This document shows positions 7,497 through 15,142 of a stretch of DNA of 64,000 nucleotides, one piece after another. Each line of letters begins with the position of its first letter. Position 1 is the first letter of the stretch. The notes beneath the pieces are model-generated. The model saw only the letters and a list, made by a program, of their open reading frames with translations. It was not told where the DNA came from and made no database searches. Position numbers and translations under genes: made by a program. Source of the DNA: Alkaliphilus oremlandii OhILAs (GTDB taxonomy: Bacteria; Bacillota; Clostridia; Peptostreptococcales; Natronincolaceae); NCBI RefSeq assembly GCF_000018325.1, contig NC_009922.1, positions 2,728,001 through 2,792,000 on the forward strand, in the 5' to 3' direction.

Positions 7497-8684
7497 CTAT
7501 AGTCCTGCTTCTTTTCTTAATAGTTCTGCTTTGTCTGTTCTTTCCCAAGTAAGATCTAGATCTGCTCTTCCAAAATGTCCGTATGCTGCAACATTTCTAT
7601 AGCCAGGGTTTCTTAGTCCTAAATCTCGAATAATGGCTGCTGGTCTTAGATCGAAATGCTTTCCAATCAGCTCAGCGATGTCTGCTTCTGCTATTTTGCC
7701 TGTTCCAAATGTTTCAACCAATATAGAAATCGGTCTTGAAACACCAATCGCATAGGCAAGCTCTATTTCACATTTGTCTGCAAGGCCTGCCGCTACAATG
7801 TTTTTAGCAACGTATCGAGCAGCGTATGCAGCGGAACGGTCTACCTTTGTCGCATCCTTTCCAGAGAATGCACCGCCACCGTGACGCGCATATCCTCCGT
7901 AAGTATCTACAATAATTTTTCTTCCTGTTAAACCAGCATCTCCTTGAGGTCCGCCGATAACGAAACGTCCAGTTGGGTTGATAAAGTATCTGGTATTTTC
8001 ATCTAAAAGCTCTGCTGGAACTATTTTTTGAACTACGTGTTCAATCATATCTTTTTCGATGGTTGCTGCGTCTACTTCTGGTCCATGCTGTGTAGAAATA
8101 ACAATCGTATCGACTCTAACAGGCTTGTCCCCGTCGTATTCAACTGTAACCTGAGTTTTTCCATCCGGTCTTAAGTAACCGATGGTACCATCTTTTCTAA
8201 CATCGGATAATCTTTTAGCTAGTTTGTGAGCTAAAGAGATTGGCAGTGGCATTAGCTCCGGTGTTTCGTTGCAAGCAAAACCAAACATAATTCCTTGATC
8301 CCCTGCTCCAATGGCTTCTAGCTCGTCTCTGTGCTCTCCTTTTTTACTTTCAAGAGCTTCGTCAACGCCTAGTGCAATATCTGCAGATTGCTCATTGATT
8401 GCTGTTAATACGGCACAGGTATCTGAGTCGAAACCGTATTTTGCTCTTGTATATCCAATTTCTTCGATTGTTTTTCTAACAATTTTAGGAATATCTACGT
8501 AACACTTTGTTGTAATCTCTCCTGCCACTAACACAAGACCTGTGGAAACACTGGTTTCACACGCAACCCTAGCAGCTGGATCCTTTTCTAATATGGCATC
8601 TAAGATGGCGTCTGAAATCTGATCGCACATTTTATCTGGATGTCCCTCTGTTACTGATTCTGAAGTAAATAATTTTTTAAACAT
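7497..8684 (-). CDS. metK: S-adenosylmethionine synthetase
   Basis: MetK makes S-adenosylmethionine from methionine and ATP in the cytosol. The 395-residue length is standard. Signature motifs are present: TSESVTEGHPDKMCDQISDA at the N-terminus (ATP/metal binding, residues 7-26), GAGDQGIMFGFA near residues 118-129, and GGGAFSGKDATKVDRSAAYA near residues 258-277. The ATG at 8684 follows a GGAGGG ribosome binding site. It is a single-gene transcription unit. Upstream are a sigma-A promoter, a SAM-I riboswitch and its terminator, so the enzyme's product should shut off its own synthesis. Unusually, a copy of the dispersed repeat sits in the leader between riboswitch terminator and start codon. 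Confidence 0.98.
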   Translation of the reverse strand: MFKKLFTSESVTEGHPDKMCDQISDAILDAILEKDPAARVACETSVSTGLVLVAGEITTKCYVDIPKIVRKTIEEIGYTRAKYGFDSDTCAVLTAINEQSADIALGVDEALESKKGEHRDELEAIGAGDQGIMFGFACNETPELMPLPISLAHKLAKRLSDVRKDGTIGYLRPDGKTQVTVEYDGDKPVRVDTIVISTQHGPEVDAATIEKDMIEHVVQKIVPAELLDENTRYFINPTGRFVIGGPQGDAGLTGRKIIVDTYGGYARHGGGAFSGKDATKVDRSAAYAARYVAKNIVAAGLADKCEIELAYAIGVSRPISILVETFGTGKIAEADIAELIGKHFDLRPAAIIRDLGLRNPGYRNVAAYGHFGRADLDLTWERTDKAELLRKEAGL

Positions 8685-8783
8685 TCAAAACCCTCCTTCG
8701 TTTTTCTACACTTTATTTTTTCCATTTTACAATGATGATAATCTTTCTGATACCTTAATGATTGAATCTACGAATTTATTTTA

Positions 8784-8902
8784 CAGTCTCATGACACAAT
8801 TTCATTCTCCTTTCAGTGAATAAAATTGGCATTCCCACTGTTGATCTACCATCAATTTACGACTTTCCTTGGTCGCATAAATTAGGTTAGATCATAAAAA
8901 AA
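8784..8902 (+). repeat. Dispersed two-hairpin repeat, copy B (near full length)
   Basis: Read on the plus strand it runs from CAGTCTCATGACAC to GGTTAGATCATAAAAAAA. The inverted repeats are partly degraded, more in the first hairpin than the second. Its A-tract end coincides with the T-tract of the minus-strand SAM riboswitch terminator. It therefore lies inside the metK leader, downstream of the terminator, and would be transcribed in antisense orientation whenever metK is expressed. The rest of the 8685-9138 gap is the riboswitch and promoter. Confidence 0.85.
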
Positions 8903-8927
8903 GACCTCATTCCGCAGAAAGAGGTCG
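8893..8927 (-). terminator. Riboswitch-controlled terminator of metK leader
   Basis: The minus strand reads GACCTC, a 12-base loop region, GAGGTC (8926-8903), followed by an uninterrupted run of seven or more T. It lies just after the SAM-I aptamer and is the expected expression platform: formed when SAM is bound, prevented by an antiterminator when SAM is low. Confidence 0.85.
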
Positions 8928-8943
8928 TATTATTCGCGTATCT

Positions 8944-9049
8944 CCTCATCTTTCAGAATAAATATTCTGTAGGATTTAGCACCAAACGTGTATTCACACT
9001 ATGGTTGCCGGGTTTCATAGGGCCTATCCCTCCACCGCTCTTGATAAGG
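8944..9049 (-). ncRNA. SAM-I (S-box) riboswitch upstream of metK
   Basis: The minus strand shows the S-box core: CTTATCAAGAGCGGTGGAGG, then GGCCCTATGAAACCCGGCAA, a variable hairpin, and the closing GATGAGG that pairs with CCTTATC to form P1 (9049-9043 with 8950-8944). The conserved AAGAG, GGAGGGA and GAAACCCGGCAACC segments are intact, so SAM binding is expected. It lies between a sigma-A promoter and an intrinsic terminator, in the usual order for transcriptional attenuation of SAM synthetase. Confidence 0.95.
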
Positions 9050-9082
9050 CATCAAGATTTTTATTTAATTGTGACTAGAATA

Positions 9083-9111
9083 ATAGTACCATTGAGTTTA
9101 CTATATGTCAA
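9083..9111 (-). promoter_or_regulatory. Sigma-A promoter of metK
   Basis: On the minus strand TTGACA (9111-9106) and TACTAT (9088-9083) are separated by 17 bases, a near-consensus vegetative promoter. It begins about 30 bases before the SAM-I riboswitch and just after the stop codon of the next upstream gene. Confidence 0.8.
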
Positions 9112-9138
9112 CATTTTTTTTACAAAGAAGAAGATTTT

Positions 9139-9606
9139 TTATACGTTGACTACAATGTGACTCAGAACAAACATGATCATCCCTGCAATGGCATTGCCGA
9201 GGGCAATAGCGGGAAATGCGTGCTTTATTCGTATATTAAACAGGATTGCGGCCAAACTTCCAGACCACACACCTGTGCCCGGCAGTGGAATCGCTACAAA
9301 AACAATCAGTCCAATGACACTGTATTTCTTTATGGTATCGGTTTTTCTCAACGTATCTTTTACAATTTTATCCACCATGCCCCTGAAGTTTTTTGTTTTT
9401 CTCAGCTTTATAAAAATTGGCTTTAACAAAAATAGCAGGAAGGGTACTGGCAAAAGACTTCCTATAATCCCTAAAAAGGTTGCATGGATGGGACTCATCC
9501 CCATGGATACCCCAATGGGGATGGCTCCCCTAAGCTCTACTAATGGCAATGCCGCAATAAACAGTACCATTAACTCCTTTGTAATAATATCCAATATTTG
9601 TTCCAT
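9139..9606 (-). CDS. COG2426 / small multidrug export-type membrane protein
   Basis: A 155-residue integral membrane protein of the Sm_multidrug_ex family (COG2426, PF06695 type). It has the conserved LPLVELRGAIPIGVSMGM segment (residues about 20-37), four or five hydrophobic segments, and the FVAIPLPGTGVWSG motif near residues 100-115. The LRGAIP and PGTG motifs are reminiscent of re-entrant loops in DedA-like proteins. The export name is historical and weakly supported; the substrate is unknown. It is a single gene between two strong terminator/promoter regions, with no clear functional link to its neighbours. Confidence 0.8.
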   Translation of the reverse strand: MEQILDIITKELMVLFIAALPLVELRGAIPIGVSMGMSPIHATFLGIIGSLLPVPFLLFLLKPIFIKLRKTKNFRGMVDKIVKDTLRKTDTIKKYSVIGLIVFVAIPLPGTGVWSGSLAAILFNIRIKHAFPAIALGNAIAGMIMFVLSHIVVNV

Positions 9607-9683
9607 TCAATCACCCCATATCTATACCATTATATATGAATCCGCCTCAAATTATAATCGTATTTGCGTAATTTTTATCCACC

Positions 9684-9725
9684 TATATAAAGAACCTAAG
9701 AGCATTCTCTTAGGTTCTTTATATA
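9684..9725. terminator. Perfect 19-bp stem, bidirectional terminator
   Basis: TATATAAAGAACCTAAGAG pairs perfectly with its inverse copy around a CATT loop. The T-rich 3' flank on each strand allows termination either way. On the minus strand it follows the GerMN lipoprotein gene. Confidence 0.75.
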
Positions 9726-9762
9726 AGATATAATTTTCGGGGGAAAATATGCCTTATATGAT

Positions 9763-10311
9763 TTATCTTCTGATGGGTTTATCTATTTCTATATGCCCCA
9801 TTAAGGTTTCTCTAATCTCTCCATCTACTAAAAACTGTACCGCTTCTACATCTTCAAGCTCTGTGAGCGAGTACACGATTTGGTTCAATAGGAGCATTTC
9901 CTCCATAGAACCTCCATTGAGATTCTCTGAGGATATATTTACGTAAACAGTATCTCCTTTTGTTTCGATGCCGAGAACCTTAAGCTTGCTCACTAACGTT
10001 CTAAATTTATCGCTTTCAGGATCTTTCTTTAATTCTTCTAAAACAACTTCTGCCACTGGCTTTTCATCTAGCTCTATTTCCCTCTCCACAACAACGACTT
10101 CATCTAAGTCTTCATTTCCAGTTACGATATATTCTTCATTTGCAAAATACAATTTAATGACTGTTTTCTCTGTTCCCTCTGGTGCTGGCTCAATAACTTC
10201 ATCATCCTTACCTGGATTTCCTCCAGGTTGCTTGGCTTTACATCCAAATAAAGCAACCGCCATTACGCCTATAATTAAAAATATACCTATTTTTTTTATT
10301 TTCATGTTCAT
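9763..10311 (-). CDS. GerMN-domain lipoprotein
   Basis: A 182-residue predicted lipoprotein. A basic N-terminus and hydrophobic stretch end in the lipobox ALFGC, with Cys at residue 24. An acidic, proline-containing linker leads to a GerMN domain (residues about 50-178), recognisable from IKLYFANEE, the central VVLEELKKDP helix and the closing LTELEDVEAVQFLVDGE strand. GerMN domains occur in GerM, a sporulation and germination protein, and in other envelope lipoproteins. Whether this one acts in sporulation cannot be told from sequence. It is a single gene with a GGAGATG ribosome binding site and a terminator after it. Confidence 0.85.
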   Translation of the reverse strand: MNMKIKKIGIFLIIGVMAVALFGCKAKQPGGNPGKDDEVIEPAPEGTEKTVIKLYFANEEYIVTGNEDLDEVVVVEREIELDEKPVAEVVLEELKKDPESDKFRTLVSKLKVLGIETKGDTVYVNISSENLNGGSMEEMLLLNQIVYSLTELEDVEAVQFLVDGEIRETLMGHIEIDKPIRR

Positions 10312-10420
10312 TTTTTCATCTCCTAGCTTGATATATTGTTGGTCCTGTTGCTTTTATTATAATATAAATCCTTTAAGCTAATATTAAAAATATATTACAT
10401 TTTTCTTATATATTTCCTGT

Positions 10421-10439
10421 GGGTTCGGTTATAAAAAAA
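10421..10439 (+). repeat. Dispersed repeat, copy F (end remnant only)
   Basis: GGGTTCGGTTATAAAAAAA matches only the conserved right end of the dispersed repeat. As in the longer copies, the A-tract coincides with the T-tract of the minus-strand terminator that follows the DUF1292 gene. A chance match cannot be excluded for so short a segment. Confidence 0.5.
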
Positions 10440-10457
10440 GAAGGGTCGCCCCTTCTT
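10432..10457 (-). terminator. Terminator after DUF1292 gene
   Basis: On the minus strand AAGAAGGGGCGACCCTTCTT folds into an 8-bp stem and is followed by a run of T. It lies immediately past the DUF1292 stop codon. Confidence 0.85.
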
Positions 10458-10459
10458 CA

Positions 10460-10891
10460 TTATTCCTCTTCTTCGTCTTCCTCATCAAACTCTAAAAGCT
10501 CTAAGAATGCTTGAGATACTTTTTCGAAGGCTTCGTCTGTCTCAATATTCGTCAATTGTATTCCTTCTTCGTCCTCTTTAAATTCATAAAGCAGTACGTT
10601 TTCTTCTCCAACTGGTAATAAGGCTATATATTCCTTACCGTCTAATTCGAATATTTCTAAAACAGCAGCACTAACTTCGCTACCGTCCTCTAAAGCAAGC
10701 TGAATCATTTGATAGTCTTCTCCATGGTCGTGATCGTGGCATCCGCATCCATCATGATCATGGTGGTGATGACCGCCACCGCAACATTCGTGGTGATCCT
10801 GTTCATGCCCATGTCCGCCACAACATTCGTGGTCGTCATGGTCGTGGCCGTGGCCCCCGCAACATTCGTGTTCGTGATTATGATCTGTCAT
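10460..10891 (-). CDS. DUF1292 protein with His/Cys-rich N-terminal metal-binding-like domain
   Basis: A 143-residue protein in two parts. Residues 1-58 hold 19 His and 8 Cys, built from three HECCGG units (about residues 8, 21 and 34) separated by HGH/DHD runs and closed by a CGC near residue 49. Residues about 60-130 match DUF1292, a short Firmicutes domain of unknown function (IQLALEDGSEVSAAVLEIFE, then YIALLPVGEENVLLYEF). The tail is strongly acidic. DUF1292 proteins are usually only this second part, so the N-terminal extension is unusual. It suggests binding of Ni, Zn, Cu or a similar metal, but no metal transporter or hydrogenase genes adjoin it. No export signal; probably cytosolic. 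Confidence 0.85.
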   Translation of the reverse strand: MTDHNHEHECCGGHGHDHDDHECCGGHGHEQDHHECCGGGHHHHDHDGCGCHDHDHGEDYQMIQLALEDGSEVSAAVLEIFELDGKEYIALLPVGEENVLLYEFKEDEEGIQLTNIETDEAFEKVSQAFLELLEFDEEDEEEE

Positions 10892-10954
10892 ATTATATTC
10901 TCCTTTGTCCTCTATTTTTTATCCTCTTATATTATATACCACATTTTCCTCATC

Positions 10955-12469
10955 CTATGCTGCTAATTTAAACATTTTTTCTATTTGTCCTGCTGGCAAG
11001 GGAGAACTGAATAGATATCCCTGTATGATATCACAGCCTGCGTTCTTCAAATAATCCAGTTGTTCATTTGTCTCTACGCCTTCCGCTACAACTTCCATAT
11101 TCAAGTTCTTTCCTAAGACAATGATGGTTTTCGTTATAGTAGATTCATCTTCCCCAATATCCTGCACAAAGGAAGAATCGATTTTCAGCACATTGATTTT
11201 AAACTTACTTAAATAGCCTAAGGATGAAAATCCTGTGCCGAAGTCATCCAAAGCGATTTTTACACCGATTTTCTGAAGTCTGTTTAGAACATTAATGGTC
11301 AGCGTTGCATCATTAATGGCAACACTTTCTGTAATCTCAAGGTGGAGCCATTTCGGATTTAATGTGGTTTCCTTCAGTATCGTTACAACCTTGTCCACAA
11401 ATAAAGGTTCATTAAATTGAATCGTTGAAATATTAACTGAAACTGGTATGGGCTTATAGCCTTCCTTTTGCCAAGTGGCATTTTGTGCACAAGCCGTTTT
11501 TAGTACCCAATCGCCGATGGGAATAATGAGACCCGTCTCTTCTGCCACTGGAATGAACTCTGCAGGAGATACTCTCCCTAATGTAGGATTTTGCCATCGA
11601 AGTAATGCCTCTAATCCTACAATCTCATTGGTTTCACTATCGATTTGAGGCTGGTAATACAGCTCAAATTCTTTTTTCTCTAAGGCTTTATGTAAGTTGT
11701 TAATTAACTCTAACTTTCGGTTCATTTTAATATTCATACTATCATCATATACCAAATGCTTACTTTTGCTGCTTTCCTTCGCAGCCTGAACAGCAATATG
11801 GGCGTTTTGAAGCAATAGATTCAGATTGGAACCTCCCCAAGGATATCCAGCAATTCCAACGCTCACAGTTAAATGGATTTCTTTTTCACTGAATACAAAG
11901 GACATGGCCATGGCTTTAATAATGGTTTCCGATAGCTTTTGGATCTTCTCCATGGAGTCTTCTTTTTGAATCAGTAGAACAAACTCATCTCCTCGAATAT
12001 GAAACAGCTCGCCCTCTTTGTTAATGGTTTTTTTCAGCCGTTCAGCAATTCTTACTAGTATTTGATCGCCAATTTCGTAGCCTAGGGTATCATTAACCAT
12101 TTTAAAGCCATCAACGTCGATACATAAGATGTTGAAATTCTCCTTAGGGGATCTCCCTAGCATCTCCTCAAACCTTTTCTCTAAGGATATTTTATTGGGC
12201 AGATTGGTTAATGTGTTTTTTTGATTTAATTCTTCTAAATAGCTGATCGGTATTCTATTGCTGTCCATAGAGTGTTCTTCCTTGGCATTCAATATCTTCG
12301 TTGATATGACGCCCCACAGAATACCACCTGAATATATGATGGCATTTAAATAATCGGTGCGAACTACATAGTCTAATTTTATGATGAGTTGAATGATCAG
12401 ATGATTGGCGGTGATACCTAAGCCTACCATAGCTATAAAAAATAATACTTTCTTGCGAAGATGCTCCAT
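10955..12469 (-). CDS. Membrane GGDEF-EAL protein (cyclic-di-GMP turnover)
   Basis: A 504-residue protein with two N-terminal membrane segments (about residues 8-30 and 40-58) and no obvious sensor domain. A GGDEF domain follows (residues about 80-240), then an EAL domain (about 255-500). The cyclase signature reads RGDEF at residues 159-163 instead of GGDEF. The EAL domain keeps EALLRW (286-291), the DDFGTG loop and the VAEGVE motif, so cyclic-di-GMP phosphodiesterase activity is likely. Cyclase activity is uncertain because of the first Gly change. Net function is therefore more likely degradation or GTP-modulated degradation. It is next to fabZ but probably not functionally linked. Confidence 0.92.
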   Translation of the reverse strand: MEHLRKKVLFFIAMVGLGITANHLIIQLIIKLDYVVRTDYLNAIIYSGGILWGVISTKILNAKEEHSMDSNRIPISYLEELNQKNTLTNLPNKISLEKRFEEMLGRSPKENFNILCIDVDGFKMVNDTLGYEIGDQILVRIAERLKKTINKEGELFHIRGDEFVLLIQKEDSMEKIQKLSETIIKAMAMSFVFSEKEIHLTVSVGIAGYPWGGSNLNLLLQNAHIAVQAAKESSKSKHLVYDDSMNIKMNRKLELINNLHKALEKKEFELYYQPQIDSETNEIVGLEALLRWQNPTLGRVSPAEFIPVAEETGLIIPIGDWVLKTACAQNATWQKEGYKPIPVSVNISTIQFNEPLFVDKVVTILKETTLNPKWLHLEITESVAINDATLTINVLNRLQKIGVKIALDDFGTGFSSLGYLSKFKINVLKIDSSFVQDIGEDESTITKTIIVLGKNLNMEVVAEGVETNEQLDYLKNAGCDIIQGYLFSSPLPAGQIEKMFKLAA

Positions 12470-12542
12470 CCTTGTCTCTCCATCCTATAGTATTGTCTAG
12501 CTAAACTGCTGTGATTTCTTGGAAATATGACTTTTTCTCATC

Positions 12543-12977
12543 CTATGCCTTATCGATCAAAGCAAAGGTAAGACTTGCAGAGCAAGCTAATTGTCCATCT
12601 ACGTATGCTTTTCCTTCTGCCTTTCCAATTCCTCTTCTAAAAGCTGTCATTTCAATCTCTATATGAAGTGCATCCCCTGGTACAACCTGTTTTCTAAATT
12701 TGCAATTGTCTATCCCTGTAAATACCCCTAGCTTTCCCTCATTTTCTTCAGACCCCATACAGATCACCGCTGCTACCTGGGCCATGGCCTCTACAATTAG
12801 AACTCCTGGCATAATCGGTTGGTCTGGGAAATGTCCTTGAAAAAAGGGTTCATTAATCGTTACATTCTTAATACCCACTGCACGTTTTCCAACTTCCATA
12901 TCAATGATCTTGTCCACCAATAAAAAAGGATATCTATGAGGAATAATCTTTTGTATTTCTATACTATTTAGATTCAT
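12543..12977 (-). CDS. fabZ: (3R)-hydroxyacyl-ACP dehydratase FabZ
   Basis: FabZ dehydrates 3-hydroxyacyl-ACP in type II fatty acid elongation. The 144-residue hot-dog-fold protein has the active-site His in PHRYPFLLVDKI (about residues 13-24) and the Glu-bearing helix in GHFPDQPIMPGVLIVEAMAQ (about 48-67). It is not in a fab operon. In Bacillus fabZ (ywpB) lies downstream of flhO-flhP, so its placement here, about 11 kb from flhP, may be a remnant of that order broken by inserted transport genes. A sigma-A-like promoter lies upstream. Confidence 0.97.
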   Translation of the reverse strand: MNLNSIEIQKIIPHRYPFLLVDKIIDMEVGKRAVGIKNVTINEPFFQGHFPDQPIMPGVLIVEAMAQVAAVICMGSEENEGKLGVFTGIDNCKFRKQVVPGDALHIEIEMTAFRRGIGKAEGKAYVDGQLACSASLTFALIDKA

Positions 12978-13104
12978 ATTATTCCATCCCTTCTAATACT
13001 ATTTTAAATTATTTTTCTAGGATATACAATCCTACAATTGTCATTTTTGTATTACAGTAAGTTACATCATTCTACAGCCAATAATTTATATTGTTCCATT
13101 TTAC

Positions 13105-13132
13105 ATTTTATACTAATTTATGGCTTTGTCAA
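13105..13132 (-). promoter_or_regulatory. Probable sigma-A promoter of fabZ
   Basis: TTGACA (13132-13127, minus strand) and TAAAAT (13110-13105) are 16 bases apart. The leader to fabZ is about 120 bases and AT-rich. No classic FapR operator was recognised. The remainder of the 12978-13310 gap holds only this promoter and the pot operon terminator. Confidence 0.6.
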
Positions 13133-13231
13133 TTATTCTTTTTGAATTTAGTCATATTTTACTACGTTAGGAAATAGTCACTCTCTTTTTATAGAAAATG
13201 TATAAATACTTATTGCACTGCATCGTCATAC

Positions 13232-13275
13232 AAAAATAAGCCTCCTAATTTTTAACGCTTAGGAGACTTATTTTG
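13232..13275 (-). terminator. Terminator of potABCD operon
   Basis: AAAATAAG-CTCCTAA pairs with TTAGGAG-CTTATTTT around a short loop (one mismatch), followed on the minus strand by TTTTTG. It lies about 40 bases past the potD stop codon. Confidence 0.85.
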
Positions 13276-13310
13276 AATGCTATACAAATAGCATATTTTC
13301 AGCTGAAATC

Positions 13311-14357
13311 TTAATGTGCTTTGATCTCTGTCCAAATACGGTCGTATTCCTTTAAGAAATCACTTGGATCTAGGAATACCTCACAGTTGTCAACAATATC
13401 ATCGGAAGGATACGCAACGGGATTATTTAAAAGCTCTTCATCTAATAGCTCCATTGTTCCTGTGTTTGGTGTAGAATATTCGATATACTCTACATTCTTT
13501 AAGCTGATTTCTGGTCGAGTCATAAAGTTAATAAATTTCTCTGCCAGCTCCTTATTTTTAGCGGACTTTGGAATTACCATATTATCAAACCATAAATTAC
13601 TGCCTTCCTTTGGAACTACGTATGCTAGTTTTTCATTTTGTCCCATCATCAGCATCGCATCTCCGGACCAAGCGATGGCAATTGCAGCCTCTCCACCGAT
13701 CATCATATCCTTTACTTCATCGACTACGTAAGCCATCACCAAAGGCTTTTGCCGAATCAGCTCTTGCTTTGCAAGCTCTAATTCCTTGCTGTCTCGAGAG
13801 TTTACAGAAAATCCAAGCTTCTTTAAAGTGATACCAATGGAATCTCTTTGGCTGTCCATCATTAGAATCTGTCCAGCATATTTCTCATCCCATAGAAGCT
13901 CCCAACTATCTACAGGCTCCTTTACTACTGTTGTATCATACAATAACCCTACAGTTCCCCACATATAAGGTACGGAATATTCATTGCTGGGATCAAAATC
14001 TAGGTTTTGGAATCGAGCGTCAATATACTTGTAGTTATCGACCTTGCTCATATCGATCTTATGAAGCATATCTTCTTTGATCATACGTTCAATCATATAA
14101 TCGGATGGGAATGCTACATCATAGCTTGCACCACCGGACTTCAGCTTTACGTACATATCTTCATTTGTAGAAAAGGTATCATAGATTACCCTTACATCGA
14201 ATTCCTTCTCAAATTCTTTGATTACAGATTCGTCTATATAATCTGCCCAATTGTATACGGTTAATGTCTCCTTGGCGCTAGAAGAGCAACCTGCTAAGAA
14301 TAGAGACACCACCAAGGACACTACTAAAACACTCATGAATTTAAAGCCTTTTTTCAA
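13311..14357 (-). CDS. potD: Spermidine/putrescine ABC transporter substrate-binding lipoprotein PotD
   Basis: A 348-residue periplasmic-type binding protein, lipid-anchored: signal peptide and lipobox LFLAGC with Cys at about residue 24. The mature N-terminus has the PotD/PotF strand LTVYNWADYID, and aromatic/acidic polyamine-contact positions are conserved by family (VAFPSDYMIERM; YMWGTVGLLYD; IAWSGDAMLM). It is the last gene of potA-potB-potC-potD, three bases after potC. It captures polyamines outside the membrane and hands them to PotB/PotC. Whether spermidine or putrescine is preferred cannot be told from sequence. Confidence 0.95.
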   Translation of the reverse strand: MKKGFKFMSVLVVSLVVSLFLAGCSSSAKETLTVYNWADYIDESVIKEFEKEFDVRVIYDTFSTNEDMYVKLKSGGASYDVAFPSDYMIERMIKEDMLHKIDMSKVDNYKYIDARFQNLDFDPSNEYSVPYMWGTVGLLYDTTVVKEPVDSWELLWDEKYAGQILMMDSQRDSIGITLKKLGFSVNSRDSKELELAKQELIRQKPLVMAYVVDEVKDMMIGGEAAIAIAWSGDAMLMMGQNEKLAYVVPKEGSNLWFDNMVIPKSAKNKELAEKFINFMTRPEISLKNVEYIEYSTPNTGTMELLDEELLNNPVAYPSDDIVDNCEVFLDPSDFLKEYDRIWTEIKAH

Positions 14358-14359
14358 TT

Positions 14360-15142
14360 TTATCTTCCTCCTTTATCTTCAACAATGGTTCTTTTATTTA
14401 TGATCAATAGTAAAATTAATACGCCTAAAAACATTAACGTGGAAAGGGCATTGATCTTGGGATTAATCCCTCTTCTCGCCATAGAATAAACTGCTATGGA
14501 TAGGTTGGAAACACCTTCTCCCGTTGTGAAGAAGCTTACAACGAAGTCGTCAATGGAAAGCGTAAATGCCATTAAAGCACCTGTAAAAATCCCTGGCATA
14601 ATCTCCGGTAAAATCACCTTTCGAAAGGCATAGAAAGGTGTTGCTCCTAAGTCCATAGCAGCCTCTGCTAAGTGCTTGTTCAATTGCTTTAGCTTCGGTA
14701 GGACGGCTAGTACCACATAGGGGATACAAAAAGTAACGTGTGCTAACAGCATGGACACAAATCCCAATTCTAATCGAATGAAGATGAATAGGGTCATCAA
14801 GGATACGCCCGTTACGATATCCGGATTTAAAACCGGTAAATAGTTTAAATTTAAAATTGCTTTCTTCCCTAAAAAGCTCATGTTGTAAATGCCCACGGCT
14901 GCAATGGTTCCTATAATGGTAGAAATAACAGCAGCCAATAAAGCAATTACAATGGTATAGTAGAATGCACTTTTTATGGCAGAATCATAGAAGAGTTCTT
15001 TATACCACCGCAGGGTAAATCCACCCCACCGTCCTCTCGACTTTGATTCGTTGAAAGAAAATGCAATCAGCGTGAATATCGGTGCATAGAGGAATAGAAA
15101 TATCAACGTAGTATAGAATTTTTTCATAAACTTTACTACCAT
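14360..15142 (-). CDS. potC: Polyamine ABC transporter permease PotC
   Basis: A 260-residue membrane permease with six predicted segments and the binding-protein-dependent transport EAA loop (EAAMDLGATPFYAFRKVILP, residues about 155-174) that docks on PotA. The ATG at 15142 follows GGAGGG by six bases and overlaps the end of potB by seven bases, indicating translational coupling. It forms the translocation channel with PotB. Confidence 0.95.
   Translation of the reverse strand: MVVKFMKKFYTTLIFLFLYAPIFTLIAFSFNESKSRGRWGGFTLRWYKELFYDSAIKSAFYYTIVIALLAAVISTIIGTIAAVGIYNMSFLGKKAILNLNYLPVLNPDIVTGVSLMTLFIFIRLELGFVSMLLAHVTFCIPYVVLAVLPKLKQLNKHLAEAAMDLGATPFYAFRKVILPEIMPGIFTGALMAFTLSIDDFVVSFFTTGEGVSNLSIAVYSMARRGINPKINALSTLMFLGVLILLLIINKRTIVEDKGGR

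Noticed and set aside
9173..9733. 186-codon plus-strand open frame across the COG2426 gene
   Set aside because: It is antisense to a well-conserved membrane protein gene, has no ribosome binding site, and its sequence shows no family features.
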